From: Streptacidiphilus jiangxiensis
Lineage (GTDB): Bacteria; Actinomycetota; Actinomycetes; Streptomycetales; Streptomycetaceae
Assembly: GCF_900109465.1 (NCBI RefSeq)
Contig: NZ_FOAZ01000026.1
Coordinates: forward strand, 37,247-101,246
Length of the DNA: 64,000 nt
Direction of reading: 5' to 3'
In this document: piece after piece, positions 33,727-43,512 of the stretch
Layout of the letters: each line of letters starts with the position of its first letter
Position numbering within the stretch: the first letter of the stretch is position 1
Made by a program: the position numbers and the translations under genes
The notes under the pieces: generated by a model
Databases searched by the model: none
The model's input: the letters and a program-made list of their open reading frames with translations, nothing else
Told to the model about the DNA's origin: nothing

Positions 33727-35259
33727 ATGGATGTGAACGTGGCCGCCGCCTCCGTGAGCGCGCTCGTCGGGCTCGGAGTCGGCCTTACCGCCGCGCTCGC
33801 CTTCCGCTGGAGCGAGAAGGAGAACAGGCCCGCCAAGCGCGCCGACCAGCAGGAGGAGCCGGCTCTACCGCCCGGCGTGGACACCGTGCTCTCGGTGCTG
33901 CGCTCCTGTGCCGTGGTGCTGGACGAGAGCGATCAGGTGATCAAGGCGAGCTCCGCCGCCTACGCCCTCGGGCTGGTGCGCGGTGGGGCGATCGCCGTCG
34001 ACGCGATCCTCGCCATGGGCCGGCTGACCCGCCGTGACGGCGAGATACGTCAGGCCGACCTCGACATTCCCAGACGCGCTTCCGGCGGCGGCGAACTGCT
34101 CGCGGTCTCGGTCCGCGTCGCGCCGCTGGGCTCACGGCTGGTGCTGGTGCTGGTCGAGGACCTGACCGAGGCCCGCCGGATCGAGGCGGTGCGACGGGAC
34201 TTCGTCGCCAACGTCTCGCACGAGCTGAAGACCCCCGTCGGCGCGCTCTCGCTGCTCTCCGAGGCGGTCCAGGACGCCAGCGACGACCCGGAGGCGGTGC
34301 GCCGCTTCGCCGGACGCATGCTGATCGAGTCCGCCCGGCTGACCAACCTGGTCCAGGAGATCATCGAACTCTCCCGGGTCCAGGACGACGTGCGGCTGGT
34401 CGACGCCGAGATGGTGCCGATCGACGAGCTGGTCGCCGAGGCGATGGACCGGTGCCGTCACCAGGCCGCGGCCAAGCAGATCACCATGGCCGCCGGTGGC
34501 ATCGCCGGCCTGCAGCTCTACGGCAACCGCGGCCAGCTGGCCGCGGCCCTGGGCAACCTGGTCGAGAACGCCGTCAACTACAGCCCCGCCCGCACCCGGG
34601 TGGCCATCGCCGCCCGCAAGGTGCCCGGAGCCAAGCAGGACCTGGTGGAGATATCCGTCACCGACCAGGGCGTGGGCATCTCCGAGAAGGACCGCGACCG
34701 GATCTTCGAGCGCTTCTACCGGGTCGACCCGGCCCGGTCCCGCGCCACCGGCGGCACCGGCCTCGGCCTCTCCATCGTCAAGCACGTCGCCGCCTCCCAC
34801 GGCGGCAGCGTGGCGGTGTGGAGCGTCGAGGGCCAGGGGTCGACGTTCACCCTGCGCCTGCCTGCCGCGAAGAACAGCGAGCGGACGGCCGGCGTCGGCT
34901 ACGACGACCCCGAGATCTACGACGAGGCCTACGACCCCGAGGCGTACGACGTCGAGGTCTACGCCCCCGACGCCGGTGGCCCCGGTTCCCACGGTGCCCA
35001 CGCCCACGACGGCCACGAAGCCGGGGGCGCGGACGCCGCCGACACCACGGACACCACGGACACCGACGACGATGCCGCCGGATCCCCCGAGTCCGTCGAG
35101 ATCCCAGGCCCCGCAGACCCCGCCCGTCCGGTCGCCGCCACCGAGGTGGCCGCCGTGACCGTCGACGGCCCGGCCGGCGTCCTGCCCGCCGACCCCGCCG
35201 CCCACACCCACCCCACTGCTCCCACCACCACCCCTGCCGCCCCGGAGGCCATGCCGTGA
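33727..35259 (+). CDS. phoR: sensor histidine kinase PhoR
   Basis: 510 residues. N-terminal membrane segment (~8-27), PAS-like region, HisKA with the phosphorylated histidine in FVANVSHELKTPVGAL (~residue 166), and an HATPase domain with N-box NLVENAVNYSP, DQGVGI, ERFYRVDPARS and GGTGLGLSIVKH. A long C-terminal tail (~residues 385-510) rich in Asp, Thr, Pro and His is not part of the kinase fold. Senses phosphate limitation. ATG 33727; stop overlaps phoP (GTGA). Confidence 0.95.
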   Translation: MDVNVAAASVSALVGLGVGLTAALAFRWSEKENRPAKRADQQEEPALPPGVDTVLSVLRSCAVVLDESDQVIKASSAAYALGLVRGGAIAVDAILAMGRLTRRDGEIRQADLDIPRRASGGGELLAVSVRVAPLGSRLVLVLVEDLTEARRIEAVRRDFVANVSHELKTPVGALSLLSEAVQDASDDPEAVRRFAGRMLIESARLTNLVQEIIELSRVQDDVRLVDAEMVPIDELVAEAMDRCRHQAAAKQITMAAGGIAGLQLYGNRGQLAAALGNLVENAVNYSPARTRVAIAARKVPGAKQDLVEISVTDQGVGISEKDRDRIFERFYRVDPARSRATGGTGLGLSIVKHVAASHGGSVAVWSVEGQGSTFTLRLPAAKNSERTAGVGYDDPEIYDEAYDPEAYDVEVYAPDAGGPGSHGAHAHDGHEAGGADAADTTDTTDTDDDAAGSPESVEIPGPADPARPVAATEVAAVTVDGPAGVLPADPAAHTHPTAPTTTPAAPEAMP

Positions 35260-35942
35260 CCCGTGTGCTTGTCGTCGAGGACGAGGAGTCCTTCAGCGAC
35301 GCCCTCTCCTACATGCTGCGCAAGGAGGGCTTCGAGGTGGCCATAGCCGCCACCGGCCCCGACGCGCTGGACCAATTCGAGCGCAACGGCGCCGACCTGG
35401 TGCTGCTCGACCTGATGCTGCCCGGCCTGCCCGGCACCGAGGTCTGCCGCCAGCTGCGCGCCAAGTCCTCCGTCCCGGTGATCATGGTCACCGCCAAGGA
35501 CAGCGAGATCGACAAGGTCGTCGGCCTGGAGATAGGGGCGGACGACTACGTCACCAAGCCCTACTCCACCCGCGAGCTCGTCGCCCGCATCCGCGCGGTG
35601 CTCCGCCGCCGCGGCGAGACCGAGGAGACCACCGGCGGTCCCGGCGCGCTGGAGGCCGGCCCGGTCCGTATGGACGTCGACCGCCACGTGGTCACCGTCG
35701 ACGGCGCCAAGGTCGACCTGCCGCTCAAGGAGTTCGACCTGCTGGAGATGCTGCTGCGCAATGCGGGCCGGGTGCTCACCCGCATGCAGCTCATCGACCG
35801 GGTCTGGGGCGCGGACTACGTCGGCGACACCAAGACGCTCGACGTCCACGTCAAGCGCCTGCGCGCGAAGATCGAGCCGGACCCGGGCGCGCCGCGCTAC
35901 CTGGTCACCGTCCGTGGCCTGGGCTACAAGTTCGAGCCCTGA
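35256..35942 (+). CDS. phoP: response regulator PhoP
   Basis: 228 residues, OmpR/PhoB type. Receiver domain with acidic pair VVEDEES, phospho-Asp in VLLDLMLPGLPG, Thr in VMVTAKD and Lys in YVTKPYS; C-terminal winged helix ending RYLVTVRGLGYKFEP. Binds PHO boxes and controls phosphate scavenging and antibiotic production in streptomycetes. Overlaps phoR by 4 nt; ends at a 21-bp hairpin. Confidence 0.97.
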   Translation: MTRVLVVEDEESFSDALSYMLRKEGFEVAIAATGPDALDQFERNGADLVLLDLMLPGLPGTEVCRQLRAKSSVPVIMVTAKDSEIDKVVGLEIGADDYVTKPYSTRELVARIRAVLRRRGETEETTGGPGALEAGPVRMDVDRHVVTVDGAKVDLPLKEFDLLEMLLRNAGRVLTRMQLIDRVWGADYVGDTKTLDVHVKRLRAKIEPDPGAPRYLVTVRGLGYKFEP

Positions 35943-35959
35943 TCGGCAGGACCACCCGA

Positions 35960-36005
35960 AAGAGGCCGGGGCGGCACCGCTTGTGCGGTGCCGCCCCGGC
36001 CTCTT
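35960..36005. terminator. long hairpin terminator of phoR-phoP
   Basis: Perfect 21-bp stem starting AAGAGGCCGGGGCGG at 35960, TTGT loop, 17 nt after the phoP stop. Also ends the convergent lipoprotein gene. Confidence 0.9.
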
Positions 36006-36034
36006 CGCGCTCGCGCCGGAAGGCGCGGAGGGCG

Positions 36035-36676
36035 TCAGTGCGTGGCGCTGGAGGACGGCGTCGGCTTCTTGGTCTCGCCGGGCTTCTTGGTCTCGTGCGC
36101 GGCGGCGGAGCCGGACGCGTTCGGGAGGGCGGTGCCGGTCGGCAGGATGCTCGGCAGCGTCGTCGGGGTCGGCGTCGGCGTGGCCGGGGCGTACGGCGCG
36201 TACTCGGCGGTGCCGGTCTGGATCTGCGCGATCAGGGTGACCGAGCCGCCGTTGGCGAAGACGAAGGTGACCGGGATGGTCGCGCCGGCCGGCTGGTCCA
36301 GCGTCTGCACGGTGGCCAGGGTCGCGTTGGGGCCCGGGGTGCCGAGGCTCAGCGCGGCGCCGGTCGGGATCGCCGTGGTGCCGGTCAGGGTGGCGGCCGT
36401 GGTGCCGACCGTGACGGAGACGAGGTTCTCGGGCTGCGTCTCGTTGTTGGAGATGCTCGCGATGACGCTGGCCGGGGCGTTGCCCTGGGCGTCGGTGACG
36501 ATCGCGACGCCGTTCAGCTTGAGCTGGCCCCCCGCCACGCTGATGGAGGTGGCGGCGGCGTTCGGCTTGACTTCGAGGGTCGCCGCGCTGGACCCCGCAG
36601 AGCAGGCGGCGAGGACGGGGGCGATCGCGACGGCGATGACGGCGGCGACCGCGCCGCGACGAAGACTGCGGCTCAC
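36035..36676 (-). CDS. putative lipoprotein (DUF461/copper-chaperone-like)
   Basis: 213 residues. Signal peptide with lipobox VLAACSAGS (cysteine ~25), a beta-sandwich domain (to ~165) in the style of PCu(A)C/DUF461 proteins, and a Thr/Pro/Lys-rich C-terminal tail (TPTPTTLPS, ETKKPGETKKP). No His/Met copper motif (H-M) is obvious, so copper binding is not supported. Conserved position between phoP and carD. ATG 36676. Confidence 0.75.
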   Translation of the reverse strand: MSRSLRRGAVAAVIAVAIAPVLAACSAGSSAATLEVKPNAAATSISVAGGQLKLNGVAIVTDAQGNAPASVIASISNNETQPENLVSVTVGTTAATLTGTTAIPTGAALSLGTPGPNATLATVQTLDQPAGATIPVTFVFANGGSVTLIAQIQTGTAEYAPYAPATPTPTPTTLPSILPTGTALPNASGSAAAHETKKPGETKKPTPSSSATH

Positions 36677-37048
36677 GGGGAGGGTGCTCCTTGAACGGTT
36701 TGAAGGTTCTGGTCCGGGTTCAGATTACCGAGGGCGTTTATCCGCTCCACACGGGGTAGCCCGTGTCGCGCCGACGAGCGCGGCCGGACCTACCCCTGAA
36801 CCCACCCGGACGAAGATCAGATCACGGTTCGATAACGCCCGGAGTGCAAGATCATTGCAAGCCGGAGGTGCCTGCCGAGGTTCGTGGACAACCGCTCCGA
36901 CCTGCGAGAAGGGGTTCTCGAACAGGGGTCGCAGCACGGAACCGGGGCGGTTGTCAAGCCTGCGAACCAGCTCTGACCTGCGGAAACGCCCTTCTGATAC
37001 GGCCCGGAGCGTGTTACTCTGGAAAGCCACGGAAGGGGTACCTGTCAC
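36677..37048 (+). promoter_or_regulatory. carD upstream region, promoter and repeats
   Basis: 372 bp without a gene. Closest to carD: -35-like TTCTGA (36992-36997), 17 bp, -10-like TACTCT (37015-37020). Further upstream, two imperfect direct copies starting GCTCYGACCTGCG (36894 and 36970, 76 bp apart), a short hairpin (CGAGAA with TTCTCG, 36905-36920), and TGCAAG repeated 11 bp apart (36845 and 36856). Functions are not known; the promoter is a weak match. Confidence 0.4.
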
Positions 37049-37531
37049 ATGACGTTCAAGGTTGGCGACACCGTGGTCTACCCCCATCACGGGGCCGCGC
37101 TGATCGAGGCCATCGAAATTCGCCAGATCAAGGGTGTGGACAAGACCTATCTGGTGCTCAAGGTGCAGCAGGGCGACCTGACGCTGCGCGTGCCCGCAGA
37201 GAACGCAGAGTTCGTAGGCGTGCGCGACGTGGTCGGCCAGGACGGTCTGGACCGGGTCTTCGAGGTGCTGCGAGCACCGTACACCGAAGAGCCGACCAAC
37301 TGGTCCCGCCGCTACAAGGCGAACCTGGAGAAGCTCGCTTCGGGTGACGTTATCAAGGTCGCCGAGGTTGTGCGCGACCTTTGGCGTCGCGAGCGCGAGC
37401 GCGGGCTGTCCGCAGGTGAGAAGCGGATGCTCGCCAAGGCGCGCCAGATCCTGGTGAGCGAGCTCGCGCTCGCGGAGAACACCAACGAGGACAAGGCGGA
37501 GACGCTGCTCGACGAGGTGCTTGCCTCGTAG
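37049..37531 (+). CDS. carD: CarD-family transcription regulator
   Basis: 160 residues. N-terminal RNA-polymerase interacting domain ([21 protein letters not shown]) and C-terminal helical DNA-binding domain ([17 protein letters not shown] through [13 protein letters not shown]). CarD binds the RNAP beta lobe and stabilises open complexes at rRNA and other promoters; essential in mycobacteria. GGAAGGGG precedes ATG 37049. Upstream region holds a candidate promoter. Confidence 0.96.
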   Translation: MTFKVGDTVVYPHHGAALIEAIEIRQIKGVDKTYLVLKVQQGDLTLRVPAENAEFVGVRDVVGQDGLDRVFEVLRAPYTEEPTNWSRRYKANLEKLASGDVIKVAEVVRDLWRRERERGLSAGEKRMLAKARQILVSELALAENTNEDKAETLLDEVLAS

Positions 37532-37792
37532 TACGCGGTCGGCACGCCGCGGTGCGCCCTGCCCGCGCACAGAGGTGTGCCCATCTTTCTCTTTCTCGTT
37601 CGTCCCAGCGCCTGGCGGTCGTCGCCGGGCGCTGAGGCGTACGCGGAACAAGGAACAAGGCGAACACGAACAAGGCTCACACGGAGCACCGGCACGGTCG
37701 AAGTCGAGCCGTGCCCGCGCCGAGCCGTGCCTGCCGTACCGGGCGCAAGCGTCAAGTTGCGCTTCACGGAAGGGCGCTGAGCCCGGCACGCC

Positions 37793-38557
37793 TTGACCGT
37801 ACCCACATCCCCGAAGGGACCAAACCTGAACGCCGCAGCAGTGGTGCCCGCAGCGGGCCGCGGTGAGCGACTGGGGCCCGGTGCCCCGAAGGCGTTGCGC
37901 GAGCTCGGCGGGGTGCCCATCCTCGTCCACGCCGTCCGGGTGCTGGCGCGTTCGCGCGCCGTCGGCACGGTGGTCGTGGTGGCGCCCAAGGACGGCGTCG
38001 CCGAAGTGAGAGCACTGCTCGCGGACGCGATCGGTGAACGCGAGAGCGCTGCTCTCGTCGTCGTGCCCGGCGGTGACACTCGTCAGGAGTCGGTCCGGGC
38101 CGGACTCGCCGCGCTCCCGGCCGACGTGGACGTTGTGCTCGTCCACGACGCCGCCCGCCCGCTCGTCCCCGTCGACGTGGTCGACGCCGTCGCCCGCACC
38201 GTCGCGGACGGCGCCGAGGCCGTCGTCCCCGCCGTCCCGCTCGCCGACACGGTCAAGCAGGTCACCCCGGCCCAGGCCCCCGGCCTGCCCGAGCCGGTGA
38301 TCGCCACGCCCGACCGCGCCACGCTGCGCGCCGTGCAGACCCCGCAGGGCTTCCGCCGCGACGTCCTGGACCGCGTCCACGCCAAGGCGGTCGAGGAGGG
38401 CGTCGACGCGACCGACGACGCCGGGCTCGTCGAGCGCTTCGGCGGCCGGGTCGTGGTCGTGCCCGGCCACGAGGAGGCCTTCAAGGTCACCCGCCCGCTG
38501 GACCTCGTCCTCGCCGAGGCCGTCCTGGCCCGCCGGAGGTCCCGCGATGAGTACTGA
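37793..38557 (+). CDS. ispD: 2-C-methyl-D-erythritol 4-phosphate cytidylyltransferase
   Basis: 254 residues. Nucleotidyl-transfer loop [19 protein letters not shown], then [12 protein letters not shown], and the end [15 protein letters not shown]. Third step of the MEP isoprenoid pathway. A TTG codon at 37793 is the best visible start; no ATG or GTG lies between it and the conserved loop. Overlaps ispF by 11 nt. The 260 bp between carD and ispD hold no gene that I can support. Confidence 0.95.
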   Translation: MTVPTSPKGPNLNAAAVVPAAGRGERLGPGAPKALRELGGVPILVHAVRVLARSRAVGTVVVVAPKDGVAEVRALLADAIGERESAALVVVPGGDTRQESVRAGLAALPADVDVVLVHDAARPLVPVDVVDAVARTVADGAEAVVPAVPLADTVKQVTPAQAPGLPEPVIATPDRATLRAVQTPQGFRRDVLDRVHAKAVEEGVDATDDAGLVERFGGRVVVVPGHEEAFKVTRPLDLVLAEAVLARRRSRDEY

Positions 38558-39047
38558 GAGCTCCCCCACCCCCGCCTACCGCCTGCCGCGCACCGGCATC
38601 GGCGTGGACACCCACGCCTTCGCCGCCGGCCGAGAGCTCTGGGTCGCCGGACTGCGCTGGGAGGGCCACGAGGTCGGGCTCGAAGGCCACTCCGACGCCG
38701 ACGTCGTCGCCCACGCCGCCTGCAACGCCCTCTTCTCCGCCGCCGGGCTCGGCGACCTCGGCGCCCACTTCGGCACCGACCGCCCCGAGTGGGCCGGTGC
38801 CCCCGGCGTGAAGCTGCTCGCCGAGGCGGCCCGCATCGTCCGCGAGGCCGGATTCGAGATCGGCAACGTCGCGGTTCAGGTCGTCGGCCCGTTCCCGAAG
38901 ATCGGCAAGCGGCGCGCCGAGGCGCAGGAGCTGCTGACCGCCACGGTCGGCGCGCCGGTCTCCGTCTCCGGCGCGACCACCGACGGCCTCGGCTTCCCCG
39001 GCCGCGAGGAGGGCCTCACCGCCGTCGCCACCGCCCTCGTCTACTGA
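38547..39047 (+). CDS. ispF: 2-C-methyl-D-erythritol 2,4-cyclodiphosphate synthase
   Basis: 166 residues. Zinc ligands in GVDTHAF (D and H) and the conserved [29 protein letters not shown], and [13 protein letters not shown] motifs. Cyclises the product of IspE. The first residue of the zinc motif (DTHAF instead of DVHAF) is a mild variant. Overlaps ispD by 11 nt, a typical actinobacterial arrangement. Confidence 0.95.
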   Translation: MSTESSPTPAYRLPRTGIGVDTHAFAAGRELWVAGLRWEGHEVGLEGHSDADVVAHAACNALFSAAGLGDLGAHFGTDRPEWAGAPGVKLLAEAARIVREAGFEIGNVAVQVVGPFPKIGKRRAEAQELLTATVGAPVSVSGATTDGLGFPGREEGLTAVATALVY

Positions 39048-39202
39048 ACCTCCCCGCACTGCCGTCACCCCGGCCTCACCTCGGCGTCCGCCACCCGAGC
39101 GTCACCCGCGAAGCTGACGGCAGTGCAACAACGGCAATAAAGCCGTGTGGCCCCTCACCCGATGGGAGCAGTGCAGTGCCCGCCGCCCACTACCCTGGTG
39201 GG

Positions 39203-40597
39203 GTGAGCATTCGCCTGCACGACACCGCCTCCGGCCAGGTCCGCGACTTCGTCCCGAGCACGCCGGGCTGCGTGTCGATCTACCTGTGCGGAGCGACCGT
39301 CCAGGCCGCGCCGCACATCGGTCACATCCGCTCCGGCCTGAACTTCGACATCATGCGCCGGTGGTTCGCCCACCGCGGCTACGACGTCACCTTCGTCCGG
39401 AACGTCACCGACATCGATGACAAGATCATCGCCAAGTCGCGTGAGTTCGGCCTGCCCTGGTGGCAGATCGGCTATGCCAACGAGCGGGCCTTCAACGACG
39501 GCTACACCGCGCTCGGCTGCCTCCCGCCGACCGGCGAGCCGCGCGCGACCGGGCACGTCACCGAGATGATCGAGATGATGCAGGCGCTCATCGAGCGCGG
39601 CCACGCCTACGCCACGACCGAGGGCAACGTCTACTTCTCCGTCACCTCCTACCCCGAGTACCTCGCGCTGTCGCACCAGGAGTTGGACAACCTGCGCCAG
39701 CCCGAGAGCGAGGGGGAGACCGGCAAGCGGGACCCGCGCGACTTCGCCATGTGGAAGGCCGCCAAGCCCGGCGAGCCCAGCTGGCCCACCCCGTGGGGCC
39801 ACGGGCGTCCCGGCTGGCACCTGGAGTGCTCCGCCATGGCGCACAAGTACCTGGGCGAGCGCTTCGACATCCACGGCGGCGGCCGGGACCTGATCTTCCC
39901 GCACCACGAGAACGAGATCGCCCAGTCCAAGGCCTTCGGTGACGACTTCGCCACCTACTGGCTGCACAACGCCTGGGTGACCCTCAGCGGCGAGAAGATG
40001 AGCAAGTCGCTCGGCAACTCGGTGCTGGTCTCCGAGATGACCGTCACCTGGCGGCCCATCGTGCTGCGCTACTACCTCGGCACGCCGCACTACCGCTCCA
40101 CCATCGAGTACAGCGAGGACGCGCTGCGCGAGGCCGAGACCGGCTTCAACCGCATCGAGTCCTTCCTGCAGCGCGTGGTCGAGCAGCACGGCACCGTCGA
40201 GCCGGCCGGCGACGTCCCGCCGGCCTTCGCCGAGGCGATGGACGAGGACTTCGGCGTCCCCGGCGCCATGGCGATCGTCCACACCGCCGTCCGGCAGGGC
40301 AACGCCGCGCTCGCCGCCGACGACAAGGAGAGCGCGGTCGCGCGCGCCTCCGAGGTCCGTGCGATGCTCGGTGTGCTGGGCATGGACCCGCTCGACCCGT
40401 TCTGGGCCGGCCCCGGCTCCGGCGAGGACCTCCACGGCGTGGTGGACTCGCTGGTCCGGCTGGTACTGGAGCAGCGTCAGGCCGCGCGCGAGCGCAAGGA
40501 CTGGGCGACCTCCGACGCCATCAGGGACCGGCTCGCCCAGGCCGGGCTCACCATCGAGGACCGCGCGGACGGCTCGCGCTGGACCCTCAACAAGTGA
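39203..40597 (+). CDS. cysS: cysteinyl-tRNA synthetase
   Basis: 464 residues, class I. HIGH motif as PHIGHIRSG, zinc ligands in [17 protein letters not shown] and FPHHENEIA, and KMSKS in [13 protein letters not shown] 39203 ([11 protein letters not shown]) is the family start. The mycothiol ligase MshC is a paralogue, but the length and the C-terminal anticodon-binding helices (residues ~330-464) identify this as CysS. No T-box-like leader is visible. Confidence 0.95.
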   Translation: MSIRLHDTASGQVRDFVPSTPGCVSIYLCGATVQAAPHIGHIRSGLNFDIMRRWFAHRGYDVTFVRNVTDIDDKIIAKSREFGLPWWQIGYANERAFNDGYTALGCLPPTGEPRATGHVTEMIEMMQALIERGHAYATTEGNVYFSVTSYPEYLALSHQELDNLRQPESEGETGKRDPRDFAMWKAAKPGEPSWPTPWGHGRPGWHLECSAMAHKYLGERFDIHGGGRDLIFPHHENEIAQSKAFGDDFATYWLHNAWVTLSGEKMSKSLGNSVLVSEMTVTWRPIVLRYYLGTPHYRSTIEYSEDALREAETGFNRIESFLQRVVEQHGTVEPAGDVPPAFAEAMDEDFGVPGAMAIVHTAVRQGNAALAADDKESAVARASEVRAMLGVLGMDPLDPFWAGPGSGEDLHGVVDSLVRLVLEQRQAARERKDWATSDAIRDRLAQAGLTIEDRADGSRWTLNK

Positions 40598-40648
40598 CCT
40601 TTACTTAAGCCCGTAGTAGCAGTATCAGCAGGAAGCAGGACAGCACCC

Positions 40649-41629
40649 ATGGCCGGCAACAGCCAGCGCAGGAACCGTCGCAACCCCGGATCGAAGAAGG
40701 GCGCGTCGGTCGGCACGGGTGGCCACAGCCGTCGGGCGCTCGAGGGCAAGGGCCCGACGCCGCCCGGTGAGGCGCGCAAGGGCCACCCGAAGCAGCGCGC
40801 CGCGAACGCCGCGGCCAAGCGCGCCGCCGACGCCAAGGCGCGGGGCGCGCGCCGCGGCGGCGTGCACGGCCGCACCGGCAAGTCCGGCGCGGAGCTGGTC
40901 TACGGCCGCAACTCGGTGTTGGAGGCGCTGCAGGGCGACGTCCCCGCGTCCGCGCTCTACGTCCAGCAGTTCATCGACAACGACGACCGCGTCCGTGACG
41001 CGCTCTCGCTGGCCACCGAGCGCGGCGTCCCGCTGATGGAGGCCCCGCGCCAGCAGCTGGACAACCTGGCCGAGGGCCACAACCACCAGGGCGTGATCCT
41101 CCAGGTCCCGCCGTACGAGTACGCCCACCCGGACGACCTGCTGGCCGGTGCCGCCGTCAACAAGGACGCCCCGCTGATCGTCGCGCTGGACGGGATCACC
41201 GACTCGCGCAACCTCGGCGCGGTCGTCCGCTCGGTCGCCGCGTTCGACGGCCACGGCGTCGTCGTCCCCGAGCGCCGCAGCGCCGGCATGACGGCCGGCG
41301 CCTGGAAGACCTCCTCGGGCGCGGCCGCCCGCGTGCCGGTCGCCCGCGCGAGCAACCTGACGCGTGCGCTCGAGTCCTACAAGAAGGCCGGCCTCTTCGT
41401 CGTCGGCCTCGCCGCGGACGGCGAGCACGACCTGGTCGACCTGGACGCGCTGACCGGCCCGGTGGTGGTCGTCATGGGCTCCGAGGGCAAGGGGCTCTCC
41501 CGTCTGGTCTCCGAGACCTGCGACCTGACCGCGCGTATCCCGATGCCGGGCCAGGCCGAGTCCCTCAACGCCGGTGTGGCGGCGGGCATCGTCCTCTACG
41601 AGGCGGCGAGGCTTCGCGCCAAGAAGTAG
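40649..41629 (+). CDS. rlmB: 23S rRNA (guanosine-2'-O)-methyltransferase, TrmH/RlmB family
   Basis: 326 residues. A basic, disordered N-terminus (1-78), substrate-binding domain (AELVYGRNSVLEALQG), and a SPOUT knot: LDGITDSRNLGAVVRSV (motif 1), VVVMGSEGKGLS (motif 2) and IPMPGQAESLNAGVA (motif 3). Methylates the 2'-OH of a guanosine (G2251 in E. coli). 51 bp after cysS, probably cotranscribed. Confidence 0.93.
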   Translation: MAGNSQRRNRRNPGSKKGASVGTGGHSRRALEGKGPTPPGEARKGHPKQRAANAAAKRAADAKARGARRGGVHGRTGKSGAELVYGRNSVLEALQGDVPASALYVQQFIDNDDRVRDALSLATERGVPLMEAPRQQLDNLAEGHNHQGVILQVPPYEYAHPDDLLAGAAVNKDAPLIVALDGITDSRNLGAVVRSVAAFDGHGVVVPERRSAGMTAGAWKTSSGAAARVPVARASNLTRALESYKKAGLFVVGLAADGEHDLVDLDALTGPVVVVMGSEGKGLSRLVSETCDLTARIPMPGQAESLNAGVAAGIVLYEAARLRAKK

Positions 41630-41672
41630 CAAGAAGTAGCAAGTAGTGGGCGCTGCCTGCCGTTGCAGCGAC

Positions 41673-41780
41673 CTCAGGGGCGCGGGGAACTGCGCGACAA
41701 GCCACTCGAGCCGGATGGGCCTCCCGTGACAGGGCCATCCGCACGGGTGGTCTCTCGCGCCGTTCCCCGCGCCCCTGGTG
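41673..41780. repeat. streptomycete palindromic intergenic repeat, copy 3
   Basis: About 108 bp with outer arms TCAGGGGCGCGGGGAACTGC and the near-complement ending at 41778, inner arms CGGATGG with CCATCCG. Same element as copies at 10804 and 13826; flanking TTGCA/TGCA is partly retained. Follows the rlmB gene. Confidence 0.85.
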
Positions 41781-41867
41781 TGTGCATCCGAGTGGTTCGT
41801 AATACGGCTCGCCCGGTCGGCTGTCAACCGGGAGTGTCCTTCCGGGCCCTCGGCCGGTTAGTGAGAT

Positions 41868-43373
41868 GTGGACACCAGAACACGTACCCGTCCTCGTCCC
41901 GCGGCGGCGAACGCCGGTGGGATAGACGGCGGCGAGCCCATGCTCAACATGGTCAAGGTGCCGTCGGACCCGTCGCGGCTCAACACCACCACCGCGAGCT
42001 TCCGAGTCCGGTTCACCCCGCCCGCAGGGTCGCTCATCGACGCGGGCCTGTTCGGCGCCGACATGGGCAGACGTGAGTCCATGCTGGTCGGCGCCGGCAG
42101 CGTCGGTTCCGTGGGTGCGGTCGGCGGCGTGCGCGGGGTCGCGACGATGCCGCGGCGCCGCGGGCGGGTGACGCCGATCACCTGGACCGGACAGCTGGAC
42201 CTGGTGGTCCCCGGCGTCACGCCGGGCGTGCAGCCGGGCATCCTCGGCGTCCCACCGCAGGCCCCTGGCCGACGCGCGGAGGAGCTGGAGACGACGCAGC
42301 CGCTCAGCCGCAGCGAAATCGACGCCTACGCCGACGAGTTGGACGATGTCCAGGTCTTCGAGCCGGCCATGCGGCGGGCCCCGCTGCCCGAGAGCAGCGA
42401 GGGCGTGGGCGCGTCCCAGCACCAGACCTGGCAGTCGAACAAGCGGGTCGACCTCGGTCTGGTCCTGCTCCCGCTGCGCGTCTTCCTCGGCCTGTTCTCG
42501 ATCTATGCGGGCTTCAGCAAGCTGTGCGATCCGGTCTTCTTCGACGGCGGGGCGCGCGGCTCGATGATGCACTGGATGGAGTCGCTGCACCCCTGGAGCG
42601 TCGCGCAGCCGCTGATGGCGCTCGCGCTGGCCCACCCGGTGGGCGCCGGGCTGGCGGTGGCGTTCGTCCAGATCAACGTCGGCGTGCTGGCCATCCTCGG
42701 CCTGTGGCAGCGGTTCACCGCGGCCGTGGCGATGACGCTCTCCTTCGCGCTGCTGGTGACGGTGAGTTGGCGGACCGTCCCGGTCTACGACACGCCGGAG
42801 ATCATCTACCTGGCCGCCTGGAGCCCGCTGCTCCTGGCCGGTGCGCCGATGTTCTCCCTGGACGGCTGGCTGCACCTGGAGGCCTGGAGCCGGCTCGGCG
42901 AGCAGGCCCGCGTCACGCAGCTGCGCCGTCGGGTGATGCGGCGCGGCGTGGTGCTGACCACCGTCGTGGTGGGGGTGACGCTGCTGCTCGGCTCCGCGCT
43001 GGGAGCAGCGGTGCGCGCCTCGCACGTCACGCAGACCACCACGGTGCCGGCCGAGCAGCAGCCGTCCGCGACGCCGACGCAGATCCTGCCGGTCGGCGCC
43101 TGGCCGACGGGCGAGGTGCCGGTTCCGGTGGCGACGACGCCGAGGACCGGCGGTGCGTCCGCGACGGCGGCCAAGCCGTCGCCGTCGGCCTCCGCCTCGG
43201 GCAAGCACCACCGCGGCACCGGCACGGGCCACAGCGGCTCGACGGGCACCGGCGGCGGCACCACGGGCAGCGGGTCCGGCACCACGCCGACCCGCTCCCA
43301 CAACCCGGCGCCGGCGCCGACCCCGACGGGCGGCAGCGGCGTGATCGGCGGCCTGCTGGGCGGGGGCGGCTGA
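41868..43373 (+). CDS. DoxX-family membrane protein with long tails
   Basis: 501 residues. N-terminal ~185 residues are low-complexity and probably cytoplasmic, followed by a DoxX domain of four helices (residues ~195-330; PLRVFLGLFSIYAGFSKLCDP, then HPVGAGLAVAFVQ), one further helix (~360-380) and a Thr/Gly/Pro/Ser-rich C-terminal tail of 110 residues. DoxX proteins in mycobacteria associate with SodA and thiol/oxidative-stress defence. GTG 41868. Ends at a 28-bp hairpin. Confidence 0.85.
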   Translation: MDTRTRTRPRPAAANAGGIDGGEPMLNMVKVPSDPSRLNTTTASFRVRFTPPAGSLIDAGLFGADMGRRESMLVGAGSVGSVGAVGGVRGVATMPRRRGRVTPITWTGQLDLVVPGVTPGVQPGILGVPPQAPGRRAEELETTQPLSRSEIDAYADELDDVQVFEPAMRRAPLPESSEGVGASQHQTWQSNKRVDLGLVLLPLRVFLGLFSIYAGFSKLCDPVFFDGGARGSMMHWMESLHPWSVAQPLMALALAHPVGAGLAVAFVQINVGVLAILGLWQRFTAAVAMTLSFALLVTVSWRTVPVYDTPEIIYLAAWSPLLLAGAPMFSLDGWLHLEAWSRLGEQARVTQLRRRVMRRGVVLTTVVVGVTLLLGSALGAAVRASHVTQTTTVPAEQQPSATPTQILPVGAWPTGEVPVPVATTPRTGGASATAAKPSPSASASGKHHRGTGTGHSGSTGTGGGTTGSGSGTTPTRSHNPAPAPTPTGGSGVIGGLLGGGG

Positions 43374-43382
43374 CCCGTAGCG

Positions 43383-43442
43383 AGCGACAGAAACGCAGTG
43401 ACCCCCGGCCGTTCGGCCGGGGGTCACTGCGTTTCTGTCGCT
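43383..43442. terminator. very long bidirectional hairpin
   Basis: Perfect 28-bp stem starting AGCGACAGAAACGCAGTG (43383), GTTC loop. Between convergent DoxX and nucleotidyltransferase genes. Confidence 0.9.
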
Positions 43443-43512
43443 GTAGGGCCTCTTTACGGCCTCTGTGCGGCGTCCGTACGCCCTCTGCGGGGGCCGGGCG
43501 CGGTCAGCTGCG

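Noticed and set aside
39048..39202. T-box leader upstream of cysS
   Set aside because: No T-box consensus (UGGN bulge region) or antiterminator seen in 155 bp.
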